Origin: W0P28-013 sp964570565
GTDB lineage: Bacteria; Bacteroidota; Bacteroidia; Bacteroidales; Paludibacteraceae
DNA length: 64,000 nt
Direction of reading: 5' to 3'
Assembly: GCA_964570565.1 (NCBI GenBank)
Contig: CAZMYT010000003.1
Coordinates: 186,001 to 250,000 of the forward strand
Both the position numbers and the translations under genes were made by a program. The notes beneath the pieces were generated by a model, which worked only from the letters and a program-made list of their open reading frames with translations, searched no databases and was not told the origin of the DNA. This document shows, piece by piece, positions 17,481 through 25,768 of this stretch (positions are counted from its first letter, which is position 1; the number at the start of each line of letters is the position of its first letter).

Positions 17481-17897
17481 TTATTTTTCAGCCACTTTAG
17501 TCGCAATAACTAACTTCATTTTATTTTGGTTGGCAATATCCAACACACGAACAACCTGTTTGTAAGGAACTTCTTCATCAGCATGAAGAGCCACATACAA
17601 CGTTGAATCGGTCGCCTGAGCCGCTTTTAACATCGGTTCAAGGCGCTCAAAATCGACATATTGAGGAGCTTCAACGCCTTCGGCAATGCTGAATGCTCCG
17701 TCACGATCGATACCCACTTTGATAATATTTGCCTTAGTAGCCGTTTTAGCTTTACTTTGAGGCAAATTGACCTTCATATCATTCGGAGACGACATAGTTG
17801 AAGCTATCATAAAAAATAATAGCAACAAAAAGATTATGTCAGTCATCGACGACATGCTAAAAGAAGCGTCAATTTTATTTCGTTGTTTAATAGCCAT
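17481..17897 (-). CDS. ExbD/TolR family biopolymer transport protein
   Basis: A 138-residue protein with one membrane helix (SMTDIIFLLLLFFMIAST, about 17-34) containing the proton-carrying Asp in MTDIIF, and a periplasmic domain (VGIDRDGAFSIAEG, LYVALHADEEVPYKQVVRVLDIA). ExbD and ExbB form the proton-driven motor for TonB. ExbD and TolR cannot be fully told apart by sequence. Directly abuts the tonB-like gene and lies 28 bases after exbB. Confidence 0.92.
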   Translation of the reverse strand: MAIKQRNKIDASFSMSSMTDIIFLLLLFFMIASTMSSPNDMKVNLPQSKAKTATKANIIKVGIDRDGAFSIAEGVEAPQYVDFERLEPMLKAAQATDSTLYVALHADEEVPYKQVVRVLDIANQNKMKLVIATKVAEK

Positions 17898-17925
17898 ATC
17901 TTACGTTTTTTGACAATTCGTCAAG

Positions 17926-18681
17926 TTATTTTTTACCAGCAGCGGGCTCGTTCAATAAATCCATGAATTCCATGCTACGCATTTCCAAGCGGCGCATCAC
18001 TTCACCCACTTTACCTACTAAATAATTGTACGCAAAGAAAGCACAAACACCCACAATTAACCCAGCAACAGTAGTTACCATTGCGGTATAAATACCACCC
18101 GACAATTGACTCAAATTAATGGTGTTACCACCAGCTTGCTCCATTTCAAAAAATGCTTGAACCATACCAAGTACAGTACCCAAAAATCCTAACATTGGTG
18201 CACCACCAGAAGTGGTAGCCAACAATCCAAGCCCTTTTTCCAATTTAGCAACTTCAATACTTCCCACATTCTCAATAGCTACTTGCACATCGCCCATAGG
18301 ACGACCCAAACGGCTAATACCTTTTTCAATCATACGAGCCGATGGTGAATTTGTATCACGACACAAGTTCAACGCCGATTCCAATTTACCGTCGTAAATA
18401 TAATCTTTTATGCGATTCATGAACGACGCATCTTCTTTAGATGCCTTATGCAATGTAATTGTACGTTCTATAAAAATATAAATAGCCAAAACAAACAATA
18501 AAGCGATAGGAATCATAATCCATCCGCCCTTAACAGCCATATCAAAGAAACTCAATGTTTTAGCAGCTTCAACTACTGGAGCTGCTGCTATTGGAGCTGC
18601 CACAGGCGCTGCTGTTGGAACGGCTGCCATCGTTGTATCGGCCACAGCAGCTACAGTTTGTAATAAAATAGTAAGATTCAT
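17926..18681 (-). CDS. ExbB/TolQ/MotA family proton channel protein
   Basis: A 251-residue protein with three membrane segments: about 52-70 (GWIMIPIALLFVLAIYIFI), about 160-180 (APMLGFLGTVLGMVQAFFEM) and about 200-220 (AMVTTVAGLIVGVCAFFAYNY). The GFLGTVLGMV and TTVAGLIVG segments are hallmarks of the family. An N-terminal Ala/Pro/Val-rich extension (about 10-40) precedes the first helix. It forms the stator with the downstream ExbD. Confidence 0.93.
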   Translation of the reverse strand: MNLTILLQTVAAVADTTMAAVPTAAPVAAPIAAAPVVEAAKTLSFFDMAVKGGWIMIPIALLFVLAIYIFIERTITLHKASKEDASFMNRIKDYIYDGKLESALNLCRDTNSPSARMIEKGISRLGRPMGDVQVAIENVGSIEVAKLEKGLGLLATTSGGAPMLGFLGTVLGMVQAFFEMEQAGGNTINLSQLSGGIYTAMVTTVAGLIVGVCAFFAYNYLVGKVGEVMRRLEMRSMEFMDLLNEPAAGKK

Positions 18682-18702
18682 ATTTAATTAATTTTTAGAT
18701 AG

Positions 18703-19428
18703 TTACAAAATTATCCCAAAACAACACGTTTTATAACGTTTGATGGTTTCTTCCAGACCTAAGTAAAGCGCATCACAAACAAGTGCATGACCAATAGAAA
18801 CTTCAGCCAAAAATGGAATACGCTTGCAAAGATAAGTCAAATTTTCCAAACTTAAATCATGCCCAGCATTCACATCCAAACCAAATTTACGAGCATGCTC
18901 AGCGGCTTTCACGAAAGGCTCTACAGCGAATTCTTTCCCTTTTGGATAGTTGGTTGCATAAGGTTCGGTGTATAATTCAATACGGTCGGCACCCAACGCT
19001 GCAGCACGTTCAATCGTGTGCAAATCGGTTCCTACAAATATAGAAACACGAATACCGTGCGTCTGAAATTGCTCCGTAATAGTTTTCAAAAAATCGAAAT
19101 GAAGATCACAATTCCAGCCTGCATTCGACGTAATAGCATCGGGAGCATCGGGAACAAGCGTAACTTGTGCAGGTTTAACGGCACAAACCAAGTCAATAAA
19201 TTCGGGCGAAGGATAACCTTCGATATTAAACTCCGTGGTAAGCACGGGACGTAAATCATACACATCGCGTCTACGAATGTGGCGTTCGTCTGGGCGAGGA
19301 TGAACAGTAATGCCTTCAGCCCCAAACTTTTCACAATCGAGTGCCACTTGTACCACATTCGGATTATCGCCTCCGCGAGCATTTCGGATGGTGGCTATCT
19401 TATTGATATTTACACTTAATTTTGTCAT
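18703..19428 (-). CDS. pdxJ: PdxJ, pyridoxine 5'-phosphate synthase
   Basis: A 241-residue TIM-barrel enzyme that joins 3-amino-2-oxopropyl phosphate and 1-deoxy-xylulose 5-phosphate to form pyridoxine 5'-phosphate, in the DXP-dependent vitamin B6 route. SVNINKIATIRNARGG, VHPRPDERHIR, TLVPD, GADRIELYTEPYA and VNAGHDLSLENL are typical PdxJ segments with the conserved His and Glu residues. Cytoplasmic. It opens the minus-strand unit with exbB 21 bases downstream and is divergent from nadK. Confidence 0.97.
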   Translation of the reverse strand: MTKLSVNINKIATIRNARGGDNPNVVQVALDCEKFGAEGITVHPRPDERHIRRRDVYDLRPVLTTEFNIEGYPSPEFIDLVCAVKPAQVTLVPDAPDAITSNAGWNCDLHFDFLKTITEQFQTHGIRVSIFVGTDLHTIERAAALGADRIELYTEPYATNYPKGKEFAVEPFVKAAEHARKFGLDVNAGHDLSLENLTYLCKRIPFLAEVSIGHALVCDALYLGLEETIKRYKTCCFGIIL

Positions 19429-19441
19429 TTATTCATTCCTG

Positions 19442-19473
19442 TTTGGTCGTTTCATTTACATTTTGTTACTTTG
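19442..19473 (+). promoter_or_regulatory. Promoter of nadK-fmt
   Basis: TTTG at 19442-19445, a 20-base spacer, then TTACTTTG at 19466-19473, one base off TAnnTTTG. Predicted transcript start is near 19480, about 34 bases before the nadK ATG. Confidence 0.6.
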
Positions 19474-19513
19474 CATAGTGAAACAAATTCACGAACAAAA
19501 GTAATCTAAAAAA

Positions 19514-20383
19514 ATGAAAATTGCTATATTTAGCACCACTTATAAAGAAGAAATTGATGCGCCATTGCGGCAAACAGTCAATTTCTTACTTAGTCATGGT
19601 GTCGATGTATTGATAGAACGTGATTTTTATGCGCAAATTGCGACTAAAATGAAAAATTTCCCAACGTGTAAGACCATCAATACAGATACACTGAACGCTG
19701 ATTTAGTAATTAGCATTGGCGGTGATGGTACTTTTTTAACAACGGCAGCGTGTATTGGCGATAAGAATATTCCAATTCTTGGCATTAACACAGGTCGTTT
19801 GGGGTTTTTAGCCGATGTGGCTCACGAAGAAATTGACACCATCTTACAGGAACTTTTAGATGGTCGCTATCATGTAGAAGAACGAACGGTGCTAGAACTG
19901 TCAACCTCTGATGGCTCTGAAAAGAATTATCCATTTGCACTCAACGAAGTGGCTATTTTAAAACAAGATTTATCGTCGATGATTAGCATTCGTGCTTCAG
20001 TGAACAATGAATTTTTAAATACTTACCAAGCTGACGGGTTAATAATAGCAACACCAACTGGCTCTACAGCTTATTCCATGAGCGTGGGCGGTCCACTATT
20101 AGTGCCTCAAGCGCAGAACTTAATCATTGCACCCGTGGCTTCGCACAGCCTCAACGTGCGACCACTCATTATTCCAGATTCTTGGTATATTGACTTAGAA
20201 ATAGACAGCCGATCGAAGAGCTTTCTCATTTCGCTTGATGGTCGCTCTCAAGTGATGCCACAAACTACCAAGTTGCATATTGCCAAAGCTAATTATACGA
20301 TAAAAGTGATTAAACCTTTACACCACAGTTTTTTTAAAACACTGAAAAACAAACTTATGTGGGGAGCGGACAAACGGAATTAA
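19514..20383 (+). CDS. nadK: NAD kinase
   Basis: A 289-residue cytoplasmic enzyme that phosphorylates NAD to NADP with ATP or polyphosphate. ISIGGDGTFLTTA holds the GGDG catalytic motif, and INTGRLGFLADV, ALNEVAIL, ADGLIIATPTGSTAYSMSVGGPL and ISLDGRSQVM are all standard. Length is typical. Followed by fmt after a 10-base gap; the two are probably co-transcribed. Confidence 0.97.
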   Translation: MKIAIFSTTYKEEIDAPLRQTVNFLLSHGVDVLIERDFYAQIATKMKNFPTCKTINTDTLNADLVISIGGDGTFLTTAACIGDKNIPILGINTGRLGFLADVAHEEIDTILQELLDGRYHVEERTVLELSTSDGSEKNYPFALNEVAILKQDLSSMISIRASVNNEFLNTYQADGLIIATPTGSTAYSMSVGGPLLVPQAQNLIIAPVASHSLNVRPLIIPDSWYIDLEIDSRSKSFLISLDGRSQVMPQTTKLHIAKANYTIKVIKPLHHSFFKTLKNKLMWGADKRN

Positions 20384-20393
20384 ACAGACAAAA

Positions 20394-21353
20394 ATGACAA
20401 AAGACGAGTTACGGATTGTATATATGGGAACGCCCGAATTTGCAGTGGCAAGTTTAGATGCGCTGGTTTCAGGAGGTTATAATGTAGTAGGCGTGGTCAC
20501 CATGCCCGACAAACCTGCAGGACGGGGCTATAAAGTTCAATTTTCGGCAGTCAAAGAATATGCACTAGCACACAAGTTGCCTTTGCTACAACCTGAAAAA
20601 TTGAAAGATGAACAATTTTTGGAAGCTCTAAAAGCCTTAAAAGCCGACTTGCAAATTGTAGTCGCTTTTAGGATGTTACCAGAAGTTGTGTGGAATATGC
20701 CACCGATGGGCACATTTAATTTACACGGTTCATTACTTCCACAATATCGCGGAGCAGCGCCTATCAATTGGGCTATCATCAATGGTGAAAAAGAGACTGG
20801 CGTTACCACCTTTTTCCTACAACACGAAATAGATACGGGTGATTTAATTCTACAGAAAAAAATAGCCATTCACCGTACCGATAATGCGGAAACGATTCAC
20901 GACCAACTTATGGTATTAGGTGCTCAAACTGTTGTAGAAACGGTTGACTGTATTTTAGATGGCACAGCTCCCAAAATGCCACAACCCGAAGTGGCTGAAC
21001 TTAAAATGGCTCCGAAAATTTTCAAAGAAACGTGTAAAATAAATTGGGACAACGATTGTGAATCCATCTATAATTTTGTAAGAGGCTTATCGCCCTATCC
21101 CACGGCTTGGAGTGAGCTAATGAACGACAACACACCATCAATTCCAATGAAAATTTACGAAGTAACAACAGAACAAACTTCGCACACACATACCCCTGGG
21201 ACCATCGTCACAGATGGTAAAAAGGAGTTAAAAGTAGTTTGCAAAGATGGTTTTGTAAGCATCCAATCGCTCCAATTGGCAGGTAAAAAACGGATGAATA
21301 GTGATGAGTTTTTACGAGGCTATAAAATCGATTTACTAAAGCAATTAGCATAA
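20394..21353 (+). CDS. fmt: Methionyl-tRNA formyltransferase
   Basis: A 319-residue enzyme that formylates the initiator Met-tRNA from 10-formyl-THF. The N-terminal hydrolase-like domain has VYMGTPEFAVASL, the loop VTMPDKPAGRGY, and the active-site segment FNLHGSLLPQYRGAAPINWA, with ITHERTDNAETIH-like spacing nearby. The C-terminal OB-like domain (PGTIVTDGKKELKVVCKDG, LQLAGKKRMNSDEFLRG) binds tRNA. No def gene is next to it. Confidence 0.97.
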   Translation: MTKDELRIVYMGTPEFAVASLDALVSGGYNVVGVVTMPDKPAGRGYKVQFSAVKEYALAHKLPLLQPEKLKDEQFLEALKALKADLQIVVAFRMLPEVVWNMPPMGTFNLHGSLLPQYRGAAPINWAIINGEKETGVTTFFLQHEIDTGDLILQKKIAIHRTDNAETIHDQLMVLGAQTVVETVDCILDGTAPKMPQPEVAELKMAPKIFKETCKINWDNDCESIYNFVRGLSPYPTAWSELMNDNTPSIPMKIYEVTTEQTSHTHTPGTIVTDGKKELKVVCKDGFVSIQSLQLAGKKRMNSDEFLRGYKIDLLKQLA

Positions 21354-21386
21354 AAAAGGCTGCTCTTACTGAGCAGCCTTTTTTTA
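21352..21386. terminator. Bidirectional terminator between fmt and the small HTH gene
   Basis: GGCTGCTC at 21358-21365, loop TTACT, GAGCAGCC at 21371-21378, with an A-run before and a T-run after. The stem starts at the fmt stop codon. Confidence 0.92.
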
Positions 21387-21632
21387 TTTTTCATCGAGTA
21401 TACGACGAGCAACATCCAAAATAGTAGTATCGTCGAGCATCACAAGGCCACCATCAGGACCTGGTTCAATATGAACACCACAACTTCCACCTTCTTTGTA
21501 ATTATGTCCGCCAAAATAGTTTCGAACAGTTTCTACATCAACACGAAGTTCATCGGCAATGCGTTGCATACTGCCCGAAGGTAAACTGTCTTTGATTTTA
21601 CGCAATTCGTTAAATGTGATTGTCTTTGTCAT
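21384..21632 (-). CDS. Small helix-turn-helix DNA-binding protein
   Basis: An 82-residue protein. Residues about 20-40 (MQRIADELRVDVETVRNYFGG) read as a helix-turn-helix; a loop with HNYKEGGSCGVHIEPGPDGG follows and an acidic C-terminal helix (TTILDVARRILDEK) ends it. I recall similar small proteins across Bacteroidales but cannot name a characterised one. Target genes are unknown. It is a single-gene unit, convergent with fmt and about 155 bases downstream of the Bat/PAP2 operon end. Confidence 0.75.
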   Translation of the reverse strand: MTKTITFNELRKIKDSLPSGSMQRIADELRVDVETVRNYFGGHNYKEGGSCGVHIEPGPDGGLVMLDDTTILDVARRILDEK

Positions 21633-21685
21633 GGCTGTAAAATTTATTAGATGAATAATGATTAAGGTTATAATTCACATATGAG

Positions 21686-21701
21686 CTACACCGCTGTGTA
21701 G
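21686..21701. other. Stem-loop between the HTH gene and the PAP2 gene
   Basis: CTACAC at 21686-21691 pairs with GTGTAG at 21696-21701 over a 4-base loop CGCT. There is no T-run on either strand, so it is either a weak end signal for the upstream Bat operon or an operator-like palindrome for the adjacent small HTH gene. Confidence 0.3.
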
Positions 21702-21787
21702 TGATAGACTAAAGGTTCTTTAATTTTCTGCTAATTTATACGTTTAATTTCAATCTTACAAATTTTTGAACGATAAAATTGCAATTT

Positions 21788-22465
21788 TTACGCTAAAAAG
21801 AGTAAAAAGTTATTTCCGATAGCTATTACAGCAACCGAAATAATTAATACAGAAATGATTAGATAAATGCCTTTATCGAGCATAATATCATCCATTCGTT
21901 GTCTTAATTGGGGTTTGATGCGTTGCATCAGATAAAAACTAAACCAACCACAAGCTAATCCAACAATGGCGCCACCTAAAATATCCAACGGATAATGCAC
22001 GCCCAAATAGATTCGGGTGTACACATTGGCAGTAGCCCATAAGAAAATTGTCCACGTATAAAGCTGACGACGAAATAACAAAGAGGTAAATAAAGCAACT
22101 GCAAAACTATTGGCGGCATGCGAAGATACAAATCCATAACGACCACCAGTATAACCATGTACCAACTGCACCATCCCCTGTAAAGTCGGTTCGTGTGTTG
22201 GCCGCCAACGCGCCACGAGTGGTTTAATAATACCTGACGAAATTTGGTCAGCTAATACAATAGTAATCACCAAGAACAATAAAACCCACCACGAATCACG
22301 TTTCTCGGTACGAATAATCACGTACAACAACACCAATGCCGTTGGAATCCAAATGAGTTTTCCGCTAAAAATAGAGATAAAATTATCCCAAAAAGGCGTA
22401 TGAAAACTATTGCCCCAAAGCAATAGCTGTTTATCGAGTTCTATCAGTGATTCGAACCAACTCAT
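21788..22465 (-). CDS. PAP2-family membrane phosphatase
   Basis: A 225-residue polytopic membrane protein with the three PAP2 motifs: KPLVARWRPTHEP (KX6RP), YGFVSSHAANSFA (PSGH-like, with SSH) and TRIYLGVHYPLDILGG (SRX5HX3D, with a TR start). Such enzymes remove phosphate from lipids such as undecaprenyl pyrophosphate or phosphatidylglycerol phosphate; the substrate is not decidable here. Its start overlaps the batE stop by four bases (ATGA), so it is the last gene of the Bat operon. Confidence 0.9.
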   Translation of the reverse strand: MSWFESLIELDKQLLLWGNSFHTPFWDNFISIFSGKLIWIPTALVLLYVIIRTEKRDSWWVLLFLVITIVLADQISSGIIKPLVARWRPTHEPTLQGMVQLVHGYTGGRYGFVSSHAANSFAVALFTSLLFRRQLYTWTIFLWATANVYTRIYLGVHYPLDILGGAIVGLACGWFSFYLMQRIKPQLRQRMDDIMLDKGIYLIISVLIISVAVIAIGNNFLLFLA

Positions 22466-23217
22466 ATGCGTTCTATTTGAGTGGTTTTAACCCAACCTAC
22501 ATGACCATCGGCAATACGAATCTCGAACCAACCACGTAATGAACTTTTGATAACAACCTTCGTGCCTTCGTGCAACACAAAGAGTTCTGTACCACTGTCG
22601 TCTGGCGCGCTTTTTACAGGCATCGCACCAACCATCACAATTGCTTCAGCACGTTCTTGAGCCTTATGTTGCAACGAAAAACTATAACTTAAAGCGGCTA
22701 CCGAAATAACTAAACAGGTAATTGCGCCAAAAAAGCCCACTTTACGCAACGAACGATGCGAAGCAAATACGTATAATAAGGCCAAAATCAAACATACCAC
22801 AAATCCACTAATGCTAGTAATGGCCCACTGATTGGCAGTTTGTAAACTACCTAAACTTTCGAGCCATTCCGTTAAGAAAAATTGTTCGATTGGTTCTATT
22901 TTATCAGCAATTTGAGCATTTACGAAGGTTAAATTAAACTTAGCATCTTCGTAATTGGGACGTAATACCAAAGCACGTTCGTAATTTAAAATAGCCTTAC
23001 CCAATTGTCCCGATTTATAACAAGCGTTAGCATAATTATAATACAATTCGGGTGACACCACATCGGTTTTCAGGATATTGGCATACACATCGGCAGCCTG
23101 TTCATACGATTGAGCAGCGTACAAATCAGCCGCCTTTTGAAGTTGATTGTCGGCTTTGATAGAACCTACAACTGCCAAAAGTATAACAACTACTACAAGT
23201 TTTACAAGTTTATTCAT
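22462..23217 (-). CDS. batE: BatE, TPR and SH3-domain protein of the aerotolerance operon
   Basis: A 251-residue protein with a signal peptide (LVKLVVVVILLAVVGSIKA), TPR repeats at about 25-100 (LYYNYANACYKSGQLGKAILNYERAL), two membrane helices at about 130-180 and a C-terminal bacterial SH3-like domain (about 192-251, GTKVVIKSSLRGWFEIRIADGHVGWV). In Bacteroides the Bat operon is linked to aerotolerance, but the biochemical role of BatE is not established. It follows batD by 5 bases. Confidence 0.85.
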   Translation of the reverse strand: MNKLVKLVVVVILLAVVGSIKADNQLQKAADLYAAQSYEQAADVYANILKTDVVSPELYYNYANACYKSGQLGKAILNYERALVLRPNYEDAKFNLTFVNAQIADKIEPIEQFFLTEWLESLGSLQTANQWAITSISGFVVCLILALLYVFASHRSLRKVGFFGAITCLVISVAALSYSFSLQHKAQERAEAIVMVGAMPVKSAPDDSGTELFVLHEGTKVVIKSSLRGWFEIRIADGHVGWVKTTQIERI

Positions 23218-23222
23218 AACCG

Positions 23223-25049
23223 TTAGCGTTTAATAGTTTCCTCTAATTTAGCAATCATTTCGAGTGTTTGTTTAAAAATATGATCCATCGTAGCACGATC
23301 GTCGTTCGACGGTGCATAGCGCACAAATTCACAATCATCAAGCAAACGAATAAATTTATCAATATCAGCCTGATCAACTGCATGAGCAGTCAACTGAGCA
23401 GCTACATTTTCTTTGTTTAAATCTGCCAAAGGCAAACTCAATTTATCGCACAAATAACCCCACAAAGCCTTCAAAACCTCATCATAAAATGCCTTTTTGG
23501 CATCCGTTTTTAAATATTTTTCAGCTAATTTCAAACGTTTACGGGCTACGGAGTTCGCCTTTTTATTACGCATCAAAGCTAAATCGGCATTCTCGCGAGC
23601 CTGTTTACGGAAAAATACTAAAGCTAATAGAGCGATTGTAAGTGGCAACAAATAAGCTAACCAGAACTTCCACCCACCAATCCAAGAATCTTCTGGTGCA
23701 GCGAGTTCAAACTGGCTAATATCGATATAGCGAATATCAGAGGCAATCATACGAACCTGTTCTTGATTCGTAAAATTACTTACCGAACCACCTTGTGCAT
23801 TATCAGAGCCCTTACCTACTTTTAAATGATAAGCAGGAATGGTAACCGTTTTGTAACTTTGTGACGCCACATCAAAGTAAGAAAACTCGGTAGCAGGAAT
23901 ATCATAATCGCCTGCATGGCGAGGGATGGCAAGATACTCAATCGTTTTTGTGCCTGATACACCAGACGTTGTATTAGTAAACGAATTGGTAACTTTCGGT
24001 TCGTATGTTTCAAAATCAGGTGGAAATTTGAGTTCTGGATTTTTCACCATTTTCATATTACCATTGCCCGAAATCGTAACCGTTATAGTAACCGCTTCAT
24101 TGGCTTTTAATTCCGAAGCATTAATCTTTGATTTTATAGAAAAAGAGCCGACTCCTCCCGAAAAATTAGTAGGTTTAGGTGTTGGCAAAGCGGCAACCGA
24201 TACTTTAAGAGCTGGAGTTGAAAGTGGCTTTTTAACCTCTTGATAGGAATCAAAAAAATCGTCGAAGATACTACGAACTTGTGCCTGATTTTTTACACGA
24301 ATCACAGCATTACAAGTTAGCTTATCAATATTCAATGTACCAGAACTTTGTGGATACAATAAATATTGACGCAATACAATGGTATTGTAATTTTTACCAT
24401 CGTAATTTTCTAAAGCGAATTGTTTATTTTGTGGAAGTTCTACTTCTTGCACAAAAAAACCTTTAAAATCGGGATATTTAACTTGCTGAATATCTATTAA
24501 ATCGACACGAGCGTATATTTTATAAGTTAATAAAATATGTTCTTGTTCTCGCACTTTAGTACGTGAAATGACTGGTCGAATAAATAAATTATCGTCCGTA
24601 ATTTGTTGAGAAATTGGTGCAGAAGTTTGTTTATCTTTCCCCGATTGATTGGATGTATCAGCAGACTTATCTGCTGGCAAAACTTTAATAGTCAATGCAT
24701 TCGACTGATAACGATCTTGATCTACCACAATGGATGCACTCGGTATATTAAATGTACCTTCCTTGGTTGGTAGTAAGGTATAAGTATAACGTAGCGTAGT
24801 TTCCGACGACGATTTTCCATTGATAATCTGCACACTATGACTTTGTGAGGTAAACGGCCCAGCAATCACCTCAAAGGCATTAAATGCAGGCACGCGTAAA
24901 TCTTTGGCTGCTGCATTAACCGTATACACTAACTGAAACGATTGTCCATTAGGCACTGCTGCTGGCGCACTGGCCGTAAAGCTCACATTGGCAGCAAAAA
25001 CAGACACTGCCGCCAATATTCCAATCATTACTAATCCTATTCTTTTCAT
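23223..25049 (-). CDS. batD: BatD, aerotolerance protein
   Basis: A 608-residue protein from the ATG at 25049, with a clear signal peptide (MKRIGLVMIGILAAVSVFA), a long periplasmic region of repeated Ig-like beta domains (for example VRTKVREQEHILLTYKIYARVD-like segments and VTITVTISGNGNMKMVKNPEL), one membrane helix near residue 460 (FWLAYLLPLTIALLALVFF) and a helical cytoplasmic tail. The frame runs nine codons further to a TTG at 25076, which I reject because it would precede the signal peptide. Belongs to the BatD family and lies between batC and batE. Confidence 0.9.
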   Translation of the reverse strand: MKRIGLVMIGILAAVSVFAANVSFTASAPAAVPNGQSFQLVYTVNAAAKDLRVPAFNAFEVIAGPFTSQSHSVQIINGKSSSETTLRYTYTLLPTKEGTFNIPSASIVVDQDRYQSNALTIKVLPADKSADTSNQSGKDKQTSAPISQQITDDNLFIRPVISRTKVREQEHILLTYKIYARVDLIDIQQVKYPDFKGFFVQEVELPQNKQFALENYDGKNYNTIVLRQYLLYPQSSGTLNIDKLTCNAVIRVKNQAQVRSIFDDFFDSYQEVKKPLSTPALKVSVAALPTPKPTNFSGGVGSFSIKSKINASELKANEAVTITVTISGNGNMKMVKNPELKFPPDFETYEPKVTNSFTNTTSGVSGTKTIEYLAIPRHAGDYDIPATEFSYFDVASQSYKTVTIPAYHLKVGKGSDNAQGGSVSNFTNQEQVRMIASDIRYIDISQFELAAPEDSWIGGWKFWLAYLLPLTIALLALVFFRKQARENADLALMRNKKANSVARKRLKLAEKYLKTDAKKAFYDEVLKALWGYLCDKLSLPLADLNKENVAAQLTAHAVDQADIDKFIRLLDDCEFVRYAPSNDDRATMDHIFKQTLEMIAKLEETIKR

Positions 25050-25076
25050 CTTCGCTTTTCGATTAAAGTTCTTCAA

Positions 25077-25766
25077 TTACCAATCTTTATCAACACGATA
25101 ACGTTTTGCTTGTTGTGCCTGAGCCTCTTTTACTTTATCTTGCGTATCACGCTCGTCTTGCTCCAACGCTTTTAAAATTTCTTCTGCGCGTTCTTTCGAC
25201 ATGGCAGATTGTTGCTGCTGTTGCTTTTGCTGTTGTTGCTGCTGTTCTTGCTTATTTTTATCTTGTTGCTGTTCTTCTTTTTGTTGCTGTTTTTCTTGTT
25301 GTTGATTCTTATTTTTATTTTGGTTTTTGTTTTGTTGCTGTTTCAACATTTGCTGAGCATATACCAAATTATAACGCGTGTCGTTGTCGTTTGGATTGTT
25401 ACGTAAAGCTTGTTTGTAGGCATCAATACTTTTGGCAAATTCACCAGATTCTAAAAGCGAATTACCTATATTGTGGTATGAAGCTGCCAAGCGCCCTTTA
25501 TCATTTCCAGCCAAAGCGGCAGCTGCTTGAAACTGCTCAATTGCTTCGGCATATTTTGCTTGGCGATACAAGGCATTACCCAAATTAAAATTACCCGAAA
25601 ATGATTTGGCATTTTTTTCCAAACCTTTGCGGTAATCCACTTCGGCATCCACATATTTTTCTTTCTTGTAGGCTGAATTTCCACGGCGCACATCGCCACT
25701 CTCTTTTTGAGCAGCAACCAACGAAGTCACAGCACACAGGATAATAAGAATTGAGAAACGTTTCAT
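25077..25766 (-). CDS. batC: BatC, TPR protein with Gln/Lys-rich tail
   Basis: A 229-residue exported protein. Signal peptide MKRFSILIILCAVTSLVAAQ, then three TPR-like repeats (GNSAYKKEKYVDAEVDYRKGL, GNFNLGNALYRQAKYAEAIEQF, HNIGNSLLESGEFAKSIDAY), then a low-complexity Gln/Lys/Asn stretch and an acidic helix (SKERAEEILKALEQDERDTQD). I start at ATG 25766 because it sits 2 bases past the batB stop and gives a clean signal peptide; an ATG at 25781 overlaps batB. TPRs suggest a scaffold for the other Bat proteins. Confidence 0.87.
   Translation of the reverse strand: MKRFSILIILCAVTSLVAAQKESGDVRRGNSAYKKEKYVDAEVDYRKGLEKNAKSFSGNFNLGNALYRQAKYAEAIEQFQAAAALAGNDKGRLAASYHNIGNSLLESGEFAKSIDAYKQALRNNPNDNDTRYNLVYAQQMLKQQQNKNQNKNKNQQQEKQQQKEEQQQDKNKQEQQQQQQKQQQQQSAMSKERAEEILKALEQDERDTQDKVKEAQAQQAKRYRVDKDW
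25205..25345. repeat. Low-complexity Gln/Lys/Asn coding repeat in batC
   Basis: On the minus strand this is a CAA/CAG/AAA/AAT-rich run encoding about 47 residues that are almost all Gln, Lys, Asn and Glu. Such runs expand and shrink by slippage, so the length may differ between strains. Confidence 0.8.
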
Positions 25767-25768
25767 AG

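Noticed and set aside
25205..25345. Repeated motif as a possible CRISPR array
   Set aside because: No regular repeat-spacer units; it is a coding low-complexity run.
25106..25588. 160-residue Leu/Val-rich frame opposite batC
   Set aside because: It is the complement of the Gln/Lys codon repeat; hydrophobic only because CAA/CAG reads TTG/CTG on the other strand.
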